A stretch of 64,000 nucleotides of DNA, taken from positions 56,745 through 120,744 of the forward strand of contig JAKSZP010017340.1 in assembly GCA_022478985.1 (NCBI GenBank). The letters are read 5' to 3'. Position 1 is the first letter of the stretch. Every line of letters begins with the position of its first letter. This DNA comes from Massospora cicadina (taxonomy: Eukaryota > Entomophthoromycota > Entomophthoromycetes > Entomophthorales > Entomophthoraceae). Position numbers and translations under genes: made by a program. The notes beneath the pieces are model-generated. The model was not told the origin of the DNA. It was given only the letters and a program-made list of their open reading frames with translations, and did no database searches. Below are positions 25,390-34,802 of this stretch, piece after piece.

Positions 25390-25802
25390 TGTCAGCGCTA
25401 CAGTTCTTTGGACTGGCGCCATGGTTCTAGGTGGCTCAAAGCTGGAAAATTTGGAAAGAGCGCCGAGGAGGAAATGGGAAAATGGGTTAGAATACCGATT
25501 ATTTTATAAACTAAAAGGCTTTGATATTTATAGGGTGCATTGGGACTCAGTGCCTTTGGGATTGGCGGGGACTCATCCATTCAGGATCTTTACTGATCTT
25601 CCATAATGGCCTCCATATGGTCATCCTTAATGGATAGCGTCGCTCACCTGACTGAATGGGTGGAAATGCCGCCCCACGTGACTCAGGAATAGGGTAGGAG
25701 GATCCTGAAATAGATTTAGCTCAGGTAGGTTCGATGACTGATTTGGCACAGCCTGATTTGGAAGAAGGGAATTTGATTCAATCTCTATCTCAAATCTTGA
25801 CA
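25390..25802 (-). repeat. Element E 3' LTR (413 bp)
   Basis: Aligns end to end with 31493-31905. Just inside it on the coding strand is the polypurine tract GAGCTTGAGGGGGGCAT (about 25803-25819), where plus-strand DNA synthesis would start. Confidence 0.88.
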
Positions 25803-26112
25803 ATGCCCCCCTCAAGCTCCTTTCAGAGGGGGATATACAGCCGTAGGAACTGACCATGCACCCAATTTATCACAGTCCCCTGATTGATGTCAGCAATGGA
25901 GTACTCAGACTTCACCTTATGTATGACTTTGTAGGGTCCAGACCAAAGTATGTTGAGCTTATTCTGTTGACCTCTAGGTGATGATGATAGAAAATAACGA
26001 GGTTACCTGATTAAAAATCTGGTAAGGAGGGTCATCTGAGGTTAGATCGGGATGTCTCTCTTCCAGTGGTAGTGATAATGCCTTGAGTAGCTTGGGCTTG
26101 AAGCTGGACAAT

Positions 26113-26900
26113 TTAATCAGCTAGAGCCCTCATAGTTAATTTGGAGTTCTCAGGGGTTGAGGCTTTGAGCAGGGGCTGGACGCTACTGGGTAGCCTAGAT
26201 GCCCGCCCATATAAGGCTTCAAATGGAGACATTTTTATGACACGGTGATAGCTTACCATGTAGGCAAGCAAGGCGCTGGGTAGATAATGGTTCCAACGGG
26301 CAGGATCTGAGGCGGCCAACTTCCATAGGATGGAAACAAGAGTTCCGTTAGCGCGTTCTACCACCCCATTAGTAGGTGGGTGGTATGGGGGCACCAAAAC
26401 TCTGGGTAGTGTCAAATAGCGAAGTTAGTTCTTGTACTACCTGGGAGGTGAAGTTCAACCCATTGTCCGAAAGTAAGGTCTGGGGGCACCCGTGCTGGGT
26501 GAAAACATAGTGAACAAGAAAAAGAGCGGTAGCCTTAGCAGTGGCTGCAGGGACTGAGATCGCCTCGACTTACTTATTTAAGTGGTCTATAGCTAGGATA
26601 ATATACTTTTGACCATGCAGCCCAGTGGGAAGGGGACCCACCACGTCAATACTAATGACATTGAAAGATTTGGTTGGGGAAACAACTGAGTGATGATATC
26701 AAGGGTTGGCTCGGTCTTGGGATTGGCAGGTCATACAAGCTTCCAAAACCTCTTGGATGGTTTCTACCATTAAGTCCCAGTAGCAGCGTGACTTCAGCCA
26801 CTCATGAGTTTTCTTAACTGCCCCATGTCCCACAGTAGAATGGACTTTCAGGATGACATCAGTTCGAGAAGAGGGTCAGATATAGGGAAGCCACTTCCTG
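26113..26900 (-). pseudogene. Element E integrase
   Basis: The core has first Asp in LAIDHLNK (about 26590), second Asp in LLSDNGLNF (about 26460) and Glu in VVERANGTLV (about 26365), so the DDE triad is kept. The C-terminal half (26415-26113) is open for 100 codons: ARWNHYLPSALLAYMVSYHR and FEALYGRASRLP are typical Ty3/gypsy integrase motifs. The upstream zinc-binding part (26700-26880) is in another frame. A stop (AIDHLNK*) and frameshifts disable it. Confidence 0.82.
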
Positions 26901-27023
26901 TTGACTTTCTTGTAGAGTAGACCTTCCTTGATTTTGAGTGTCTTGAGTCATTTGGTGGAGTTTGGCCTGAACCTTGGGAGTTTCCAGTTCCCATCGTTTG
27001 GGCTGTCCTATCAGGTCATAGAG

Positions 27024-27428
27024 CTAATCTCTCTCAGGGGCCAAAACCGCTAATATTGGCATCCTGGAGAGGCCGTCAGCATTCTGGTGTATAGCACCTG
27101 CATGGTGGATGATGGTGAAATCAGAGCTTTGCAATTGTAGGGCCCACCTGGCTAACTGACCATTGGGGTCTTTCATTTGTTGAAGCCACCAGAGTGAAGA
27201 GTGGTCTGTAATAATAGTAAAATGAGTACTGTAGAGGTAGGGCCAGAAATGTTTGATGGCTAAGAGGATGGCTAGACATTCCCTCCTGGTGACACTGTAG
27301 TTCCGCTCAGCCTTACTTAGCGTCTTACTAAAATAAGACATGGAATGATCGACCTGGTTCTCATCATGTTGAGCCAGGATAGCCCGACGAAGACGTTGCT
27401 CACATCCATGAACAAAAAAGTTGGTCAA
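27024..27428 (-). pseudogene. Element E RNase H domain
   Basis: Open for 134 codons: SMSYFSKTLSKAERNYSVTRRECLAILLAIKHF...ITDHSSLWWL...HHAGAIHQNADGLSR. The Glu of RRECLA, the Asp of TDHSS and the Asp of NADGLSR are present. RNase H removes the RNA strand of the RNA/DNA hybrid. The first Asp region lies upstream in another frame (around 27420-27440), so a frameshift separates it from RT. Confidence 0.85.
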
Positions 27429-27599
27429 AGTGAGGATGAACTAGAACAGGTTTAGTACATAAGGCCATACGTAAAGCGTTAAAAGCCTGTTCCTGATCAG
27501 GCCACCACTCAAATGGTACGTTCTTTTGTAGGAGGTAGAACAGCGGCTTGGCTAGGTCAGAAAATCGTGGGATGAACTGACAATAATAGCCCACCATGT

Positions 27600-28230
27600 C
27601 AAGAAAGACTTGAATATCTCATAGGCTTTGGGGCGTGACATCTTTTCAATGGCGTTGACTTTGTTAGTATAGGTTGGATGCCACGCTTAGAGACCTTGTG
27701 TCCTAGAAACTCTAGCTCAGGCTGGAAAAAGAAGCACTTCAAGAGCTTGAGCTTAATGGAAACCTTCCTGAGATGCTCGAAGTCTTCCTTGAGATGCTCT
27801 ATATGTCCATTAAAAGTTCACGAAAAAATGGTAATGTCATCCAGGTAGATGAGGACAAATGAGAGCTTCAAGTCCTCAAGGATCTCTTTCATGGCACGCT
27901 GGAATGTGGCCAGGGCGTTACAGAGGCCTTGGGTCATCTGGGTGGGCTCAAATTGCCCCTCATGGGCGATTAGAGCGCACTTGGCTCAGCCTTCAGGGGC
28001 AAGCTCGACCTGCCAATACCTGCTGGCGAGGTCCATGGCCGAGAAGTATTGGGAACCAGCAAGCAGATGGAGAGAATTGTCAATCCAGGGTAGGGGATAA
28101 CTGTCCTTCTTAGTGCTGGAGTTGAGTCGTCAATAATCTATCACCACCCAGTGCTTGCCATCCTTCTTTCAGACCAGCAGAAGAGGGGAGGCCCAAGGAC
28201 TACGCAAAGGGACAAGAGCTCAGAGTCGAG
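27600..28230 (-). pseudogene. Element E reverse transcriptase
   Basis: The minus strand reads, with a few stops, KKDGKHWVV, RLNSSTKKDSYPLPWID, FSAMDLASRYWQVELAPEG, GQFELTQMTQGLCNALATFQ and FVLIYLDDITIF: the catalytic box YLDD is intact (27836-27847), unlike in B1 and the chromovirus. A stop (TGA, from an Arg CGA position) follows it directly. The connection GYYCQFIPRFSDLAKPLF follows at 27597. Order and motifs are standard Ty3/gypsy. Confidence 0.83.
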
Positions 28231-29094
28231 CAGCTGCTTAAGTTCCACCATAACCTGGGCCTCTTCAACCTTGCTCTTTCAGTAAGGCTGGGACCAAAAA
28301 GGGGGCGTCCCTAGTTTCTACATGGTGGAGGACTCTGTTCATTCTTCCAAAATCATAGGTTGAAGTTGAGAATAGGTCCAAGTATTCCTCCAAGAGCTTC
28401 CGAACCTTGAGTCACTGTTTGTCAGATAGGTCCTTTTCAATATTAGCGTCAACCAGATTAACTGAGGGTGATGTCTCCAAGCTGAAATTCCTTAAGTACC
28501 CAAAGCTTCAAACATCGGCAACAGCCCCTATCAGTAACAGGCAGATGTAAGTGGCGGGTTGGTTTGGACCTACAACTTTTGGTTTAACAATCAGGTTGCC
28601 TAGAAACACTGATATAGATCTGGCATACGCTGGATCAAGGATCCTGGGGCAGGTCAGCACTTCCTTGGGAGATGGGTTATCTAGGTCTCGGACTTCCAGT
28701 AAATACCCTCAAGGGAATATTGACATGGACTCAGGTGTCAATAATGACTTGGGATTACAGGGGTACAGTAGTCGCCTGAGGTAGTTAGATCGGCATCTCC
28801 TCTAGTCCATCAACAGCAGGAGGGGGTAGTCAGACTTGAGAGCCCCGGATGTGATACTCAAGCTGATCAATTTGGACTTTGGTCTCTTGTAGGCAGGCTT
28901 AGGCCTTGACCTCAGCCCTAGAGTCATGAGCAGTTTCAAAAACAAGAGGGACTCGATGTCCTAGAAGGGAGAGGAAACCACCATTTTAATGGAGCACCTG
29001 TCAAATAGTCTCGAAGGAAATGAGTCTCAAGGAGCATGTCATAGCTAGGGTTGTCCAGAGCGATGGTGGGTGTATCTAAAGCGAGCTTCCCAAA

Positions 29095-29481
29095 TCAGAT
29101 TGGTAGAGAGGAATAGGCCCCTATGGATTGGGTGCACTGGGGGCCAGCCGTGCCATACTCCATGTAGTGCAGCATATTGGGAGCGATCTTGATTTGTTTC
29201 ATCAGCTTGGAAGAGATGACATTCACGGGGGAGCCACTATCAACTATGGCGAAAACTGGAATCTTGTGGACCCAGACAGTGACTCGGGTAACCAAACTTC
29301 CAAACTGGGGCGGTAACATGAGGAACGTGGAAGAATCATCAGAAGAAGAGTAAGCAGTATCAATGTCTTTATTGTCATCAGATACCACAACTACTTCCTT
29401 GGGTATGACGGCTTCTGGCTCATGCGCAGGGGATACTTGAGACTGGGTAGGGATGTCAGCATGAAGAGCCTCGCCCTTCAT
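29095..29481 (-). pseudogene. Element E protease
   Basis: Within a 128-codon open stretch the segment IPVFAIVDSGSPVNVISSKL carries the aspartic protease motif DSG (29233-29241), intact. It follows an acidic linker (VVSDDNKDIDTAYSSSDDSS) after the Gag zinc knuckle, as in other Ty3/gypsy polyproteins. It would cut Gag-Pol. Confidence 0.8.
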
Positions 29482-29522
29482 GCTGACAGCCCTTTTCCAG
29501 CCTCCTCAGCAAGACGTTTTCA

Positions 29523-31453
29523 GCAAGTTTTAGTGCTGTGTCTAAAGCCATTGCAATAGGTGCATCGAGGACATGGATTCTTCTAGTTTTCAACTATATG
29601 GACCCTAGGGCGGTTAGAGGGGCCAGTAGACATAGCCTTAAAGTGTAGGATCGAGGCAGGGATCTCGTTGAGGGCCTCCATAATCTCCCTAATACAGGTG
29701 AACCCGTTCTTCTGCCTGATCATATGCATTTGGACCTCTGGATAGGACCCCAAGGCAGAGATAACAGCAGTAATAGCGTCATCCAGAGAGATACGATTCG
29801 TCATGACCAAAGGTTGTGCCTGGGCATAGAACCAGTTGGCAAACTCCATAGGGTTTTCTCCTTTGTTCAGTCAAATGCCTATGAACGCTTGCTTTTGGTT
29901 GGCCAGGGTTTGGTTGCTGCCAAACTCTTGTACCAAGGCGGTACGGACCTGTTCCCAGGTGTTACACTCCTTCAAATGGGGGTCATGATTTCCCAGGCAG
30001 TGCTGTATAGACAGGAGTGGATATGCTTCACCTTCTGTTGATCGCTGGCCTCCTCCATGGAACTCTCATAGGCATACGGAAAGGAGGCAATACTTTCCCG
30101 TCTTGGAGTGAATCTTTCCTTGAAATTAGGTTTAAAGTTAGCTACGATGGGAGTAGAAAGGGTATTAACGCCTGGGATGGGTACCAGCTTTGAGATCTCC
30201 GTTTCCGCATAATCTCAAGGAACCCGCTGATCAAACCACCTCCGCAAGCCTTCTAAGTCCTCTTGGATGTAGTCCCAATTCTGGCTGAGGGTGGAAGCAG
30301 AAGCCTTATTGGCGACCTGCTCCTTTAGGGATTGAATCTCGGTGTTCTGTATATGGAGCTGGTTTTTGATGGTGGTCAACCAGGTTATAAACCCACAACA
30401 CGTTTGTTCAAGCTAGGAGATATGAGCGTCAGTAAGCTTTGTGAAGGCACTTAGGTTATCCTTCTCATCTGACAATGCTTCAATTGAGACCCTGGGGTCG
30501 AGGGGGACACCGTCCAATTGGAGCTTGCATCCCAGTACCACCTTTTTATTTGATCCTGTAAGGCAGCCAGGGCGGTCATTATATCCCTTTGCTAGGGGTC
30601 TTTGGGTTCACCCAAGGTTGAAGGGCCCGGGAGCCCTCAAGGCCCGCGTGGTCCCTTGGGTCCAGCTGGCCCTTGACGCCCCTTGGGGCCTTCAGGCCCC
30701 CTAGGCCCTTCTGGCCCAGCACTCATGGGGGGTAGTCATGAGAGGCCAGCTCTCAGTAGTGCTGTTGTAGGAATTGTACCAGTTCTTTGACTTGAAGTAG
30801 ACGCTGGGTCCATGTCACTTCAAATAGCTGGGCGTTTTGATGAAATTGCTCCTTGAGGTAGCTGGAGATTCTACTATCCAATACTACAATCTTATCGCGG
30901 ATCACATTGATTAATCATTGGTTATCAAGAATAGCTTCACAATTGTCATTCACAAAGGAGGAGGCAGCGTCGTAGAAGTTGATGATGTAGGAATGTAAAT
31001 TCTGGGTGAGCCCTAGTTGCTGGGAGACCACCTGATGGTGTAATCTGACTAGCTGGAGGAGGTGATGGATAGCGGGGTGGACAAAGTTATGAAGGTAGCG
31101 TTCAGGCCCAGGGTAAGCTCCCCAGCTGACAATACAGCCGAGTCGTAGAGGTCCCACATTGTGGAAGGTATGGAGGAGGCACAGGAGCAGCTGGAGCAGG
31201 CGCCCTCAGAGTAGATGCCATTTATTAGTTGTTGTATGATATCATTGTTGTTCTCATACTGGAGTTGGTATTGGCTCCCATCTAGGGAGGGCAGCGAGAG
31301 TTGAAAGGCGGCCTGAAAATCTAGCCTCTCTGGCTGTGAGGGTGGCGTTGCATATCGTGAGGTACTAACCCATCGTGTAATGCTCCTCGATTGACCAGTC
31401 ATTTGGTCATCAGGGCTGCTATTGGTTTCCATTTTTGTGATAGACGTTTTCAC
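29523..31453 (-). pseudogene. Element E Gag with collagen-like and coiled-coil segments
   Basis: The ATG at 31453 lies just inside the primer site. The N-terminal part (MKTSITKMETNSSPDDQM...) runs to about 31049, continues in another frame, and leads into a Gly-Pro-X repeat (30717-30624), then a coiled-coil-like stretch (NQLHIQNTEIQSLKEQV, near 30340), a capsid-like part (MEFANWFYAQAQPLVMTNR, 29849-29583) and an intact CCHC zinc knuckle, CTYCNGFRHSTKTC (29564-29523). Stops and at least two frameshifts interrupt it. Gag forms the particle and binds RNA; a collagen-like block inside Gag is unusual. Confidence 0.78.
30624..30717 (-). other. Collagen-like Gly-X-Y block in element E Gag
   Basis: Eleven consecutive Gly-X-Y triplets on the minus strand: GPE GPR GPE GPK GRQ GPA GPK GPR GP(stop) GLP GPS, with alternating acidic and basic Y residues. 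An ATG six bases upstream (30726) would give MSAGPEGP. The block is GC-rich compared with its surroundings. Confidence 0.85.
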
Positions 31454-31470
31454 TTAGGACAGCTTGGAGC

Positions 31471-31488
31471 CCCCTGTAGTGAGCACCA
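31471..31488 (-). promoter_or_regulatory. Element E primer binding site (tRNA type)
   Basis: On the coding strand TGGTGCTCACTACAGGGG lies 4 nt after the 5' LTR. It begins with TGG, the complement of a tRNA CCA end. The same 18-mer follows the B2 LTR (63055-63072) and, with changes, the B1 LTR (31975-31992) and the E-like copy near 54812. The matching tRNA is not identified. Confidence 0.75.
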
Positions 31489-31492
31489 CTTC

Positions 31493-31905
31493 TGTCAGTG
31501 CTACAGTTCTTCAGACTGGTGCCAGGGTTCGCGGTGGCTCAAAGCTGAAAAATTTGGAAAGAGTGCTGAGGAGGATACGGGAAAATGGGTTAGAATACTA
31601 AATATTCTATTAACCTAAAAGGCTTTAATATTTATAGGTTGCGTTGGGACTCAGTGCCTTTGGGATCGTCAGGGCCTCATCTATTCAGGATCTTCACTGA
31701 TCTTCCAGAATGGCCTCCTCATGGTCGTCCTTAATGGATAGCGTCGCTCACCTGACTGAATGGGTGGAAATGCCGCCCCACGTGACTCAGGAATAAGGGA
31801 GGAGGATACTGAAAAAGATTTAGCTCGAGTAGGTTTGACAACTATAAGTCATGGCCTGATTTGGAAGAAGGGAATTTGATTCAATTTCTATCTTGAACCC
31901 TGACA
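31493..31905 (-). repeat. Element E 5' LTR (413 bp)
   Basis: Same length as the 3' LTR, TGTCAG...CTGACA ends, next to the CTGAT target duplication on its outer side and the primer site on its inner side. Confidence 0.88.
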
Positions 31906-31995
31906 CTGATCTCAGTCCACAGCTTGTATATCTCTTCTTTGTACAACATTATAATAGATTCTTTACTCAATTACCCCCAGTAGTGAGCACTAACT

Positions 31996-33136
31996 TGTAA
32001 AAATTAACTCTAGGTTGATTATTGGCCAACAACCCAGTAACCTTTTGACTAAACAAATTTAATTTCCTCATGCACTTCATCACATTGTATAGAATGTATT
32101 AATTGATAATAGTATGGAGACTATTATCTGTAGTTGAGATCTAACTATTATTCGGGCCAACACTCAGCTAGTATTTCCAATTAAATACTCTTAAAATTGT
32201 ACTCTTAGTTATTGTTCCCTATACTCTTGTCCACATGATCTTTGTTAAGATACCCCGGTGACAGTCTCTCTCAGCCCAACACACAGTTGACAGCTATCCC
32301 TAATTGTGATTCATTCCCTCTAGATCCACGCTTGGATCTTTACTCTTCACTCTGAGTGTCTTCCAATTACTGCCTTCTGCAATAATATCCTTGAGATTGA
32401 ATGACACAAATAGAAGCTGATAGTCTAACTATACACAAATCAAATAATATAACTTTAGATAGTACTTTTCTAATTACTGATTTTCTGTTTTTCTGTTTTT
32501 TATTATAGTAAATCCTAAGGAATTATATAGTAGGGGATTCAGCTGTCTAACCTTCAGTTGACACCTCTTTAATTAAATGGCAGCCATTGCTGTTGGATCA
32601 CCCTTCCTCATCTTGGCAGCGATGGTCTTTCCCATCCTGGCTAGGATTCTGTCATTGGACATCCTCAAGACCTCGATTGAAAATGTCAGAAAACATGTCC
32701 CTAACGTTTTCCTCTCAATCCAAGTGAACCAACCATAATTGGCTAGCGACCTGCTTTTGTAATGGGACTTATTACCCATTATGGCAGGTCACTCACCAAC
32801 TGATCGATTTTCTAGTTGCAGGCGGCATCACTCGCCTCACAACTCACTATTCATTCCCAATCAGTCAGTGATGAAACCTGACTGATCCAATCAGTACACC
32901 TGATAGTTAATCACTATCAGATGCCCCTATTTTGTCAGCAACTCCGCCCAATGAGATCCTAGGTATTCATCTGGATTGATCCCTGATGGATATGACCAGG
33001 CGAATATCCCAAAATCCCCCAAACATAGTTCCTCCATAACTTGGGCCAACCAATTTCTGATTCACTGCCTCAGGGAATTTTCCCTAGCGATACCAGGTAA
33101 TCTAGCAGGCTGGGAATATGGGCAAAAATCCCAACA
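31996..33136 (-). repeat. Element B1 5' LTR (1141 bp)
   Basis: Aligns with 16933-18067 and, inverted, with 61924-63051. On the minus strand it ends TTTTTACA, followed by the worn primer site TAGTGCTCACTACTGGGG (31992-31975) and the start of the leader, which is cut at 31911 by element E. Confidence 0.85.
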
Positions 33137-33399
33137 GCTGCTAGTCAGAAAAATTTTACTATTTAGTTACAGTTTACACTTGGGATTAATCAATTAATCT
33201 CTTATTTATATGTGTGAGAAAAATTTATAAATCAGTTTGAAATAGAGCGCTTACTTCAAACAGTTTTATCAATTAATATACTTTTGATGGGAAACTTTTC
33301 TTTCTCGTTGCAGACACTTTTGCAACCTATTCAATTCAAGACTAAATCTAGTTTGATAATCTCACAGAGGAGATTAGTTTGCGCCCATTTCTGGGAGCT

Positions 33400-34638
33400 G
33401 TTGGGCAAGCAAGGCAAGAGGAGCAGGTGGAAGGCCCGCGGCCTCCAACATTCAAAAACGCCCCGGAGAATCTGGCGGAATAGACAAAAATCTCAAAAAA
33501 CCAGCGGTCACAATTTCCCCAAAGATACTCGCATGGAAAGCACGATGCAACCAGTACATCAACAAGCCACACTCCCAACCACTTTTGTCAGTGGAATTTG
33601 GAGTCTGTGTGTATCTGGACATCCAAAAAACGGCCTTGTGGGAAAATTTTGTGAAGATGTACACAAAATTTTCCTGACCGCGGTGTACTTTGCACCTCAC
33701 TCCATGTTGCGTGGTTGGCTGGACCTAGGTTTCAAAAGCAAAATAGCAGCAGACAAGGCTGCAGCAGTGCACATAGTGGTTGACCTCCCCAAAAGGCAAT
33801 GGGTCGTCAAAACCAAATGCACCAGATGGACAAAATCAAACCAAATTTTCCTCACGTTTGACTTTTGCCTACTACGGTAAAACGTGACATTTTGGAGCAA
33901 CACCTGAAAGATGGTCTCGCCATATATGGCGAAATACAATCTTTCAAAATGGAACGTTTCACGCTGATGCCACACCTGTGCACTGGCAAAGCCATCGCAG
34001 TTCTGACCACAACGGAGGAGATCGCGAAGGACCTAACCCAGATCCTGTACTCCACCTTTATTGACATCGCAGGGCATACCATCCACCCATTCTGGGTAAC
34101 TGTGGACAGCGCGCCACCCATTTGCACCCACTGTGACGCGTTCAGTCATAAGGCGCATGCATGCCCCATCAAGGAGGGCGTCACATTCCAAGAGCACCCC
34201 TCAGCGGCTATGGCCAGCGGAGAGGCGCACTACAAACCAACTGCAAGCACCAAGGAGGCTTTCCCATGGGGAGCACAAGGCTGCTACCTATTGGTAAAGC
34301 CCATCTCCCCGCAGGAGTGGAAGAAGGCCAAGCAGGCCCATAGGGCCGCGGCCAAGGAAGCGGCCAAGGCCACCACCACCATCCCGCACTCACAACGCCA
34401 GGAGGACATGGAGACCTTCATGGCAGAAGTGACTCAGGAATCCATCACCCAATCAGATTGGGAGGCCCATGCTGAGCGGGCCACTCAATCTGAGGATCCA
34501 ATGGGAGATTTGATCTCACCCAATCGCTGCACCCAAGCTCCAGTAAAAACTGACTTGGGACCTATCCTAACTGGAAAAAAAATTTTGACCTGCTCAACGG
34601 TGCACCAAACTTATCTGCACCACAAAAAATTCGTCTGA
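33400..34638 (+). pseudogene. LINE1 ORF1: zinc-knuckle nucleic-acid-binding protein
   Basis: The last 257 codons are open from 33865 (MPTTVKRDILEQHLKDGLAIY...). They hold an RRM-like or similar fold region and a perfect CCHC knuckle, CTHCDAFSHKAHAC (34123-34164), then an Ala/Lys-rich tail (AHRAAAKEAAKATTTIP). The upstream part (ILAWKARCNQYI near 33524, homologous to LINE2) is in a different frame, so at least one frameshift separates the halves. ORF1 proteins bind the element RNA. The ATG at 33284 lies in the target duplication and is not a genuine start. Confidence 0.75.
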
Positions 34639-34802
34639 CGTCGGGAAAACAAAAGTGAAGGCCAAAGCCAATGCGACTCTTTCTGCAAAAATTAACAAAA
34701 ACCCTGATAGCGTTGCTGCTAACACCCGTACTGCTGTGAAAGCCTGTGGGGACCTTGAAGAGGCTGGTGGGCCTGGGGCCCACCCCTCGCACCTAAGGTG
34801 CG

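Larger units (their letters stand above)
25390..31905 (-). mobile_element. Element E: complete Ty3/gypsy retrotransposon, inserted in B1
   Basis: Two 413-bp LTRs (25390-25802 and 31493-31905) with TGTCAG...CTGACA ends and a perfect 5-bp target duplication CTGAT (25385-25389 and 31906-31910). The coding strand is minus. The target lies in the leader/gag start of element B: joining the flanks restores the sequence seen in B2 near 63130-63150. LTR copies differ at roughly one position in ten by eye. Contains Gag with a collagen-like segment, protease, RT with YLDD, RNase H and integrase with intact DDE. Confidence 0.92.
16933..33136 (-). mobile_element. Element B1: Ty3/gypsy retrotransposon, minus strand, split by element E and a SINE
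   Basis: Two LTRs in the same orientation (16933-18067 and 31996-33136) enclose, on the minus strand, gag, protease, RT, RNase H and integrase in Ty3/gypsy order, plus a 2-kb tail between integrase and 3' LTR that bears an antisense frame. Element E (25390-31905) and a SINE (25120-25252) lie inside. Without them B1 is about 9.6 kb. The 5-bp flanks differ (GTTGG left, GCTGC right), so the target duplication has decayed or the LTRs come from recombined copies. A second copy, B2, starts at 61924. Confidence 0.82.

Noticed and set aside
16933..33136. Clean 5-bp target duplication around B1
   Set aside because: GTTGG and GCTGC agree at only 3 of 5 positions, too little to claim.
33284..33880. 198-codon frame starting at 33284 as LINE1 ORF1
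   Set aside because: Its ATG lies within the target duplication, and its frame is not the one shared with LINE2 ORF1; the coding sense runs in another frame here.
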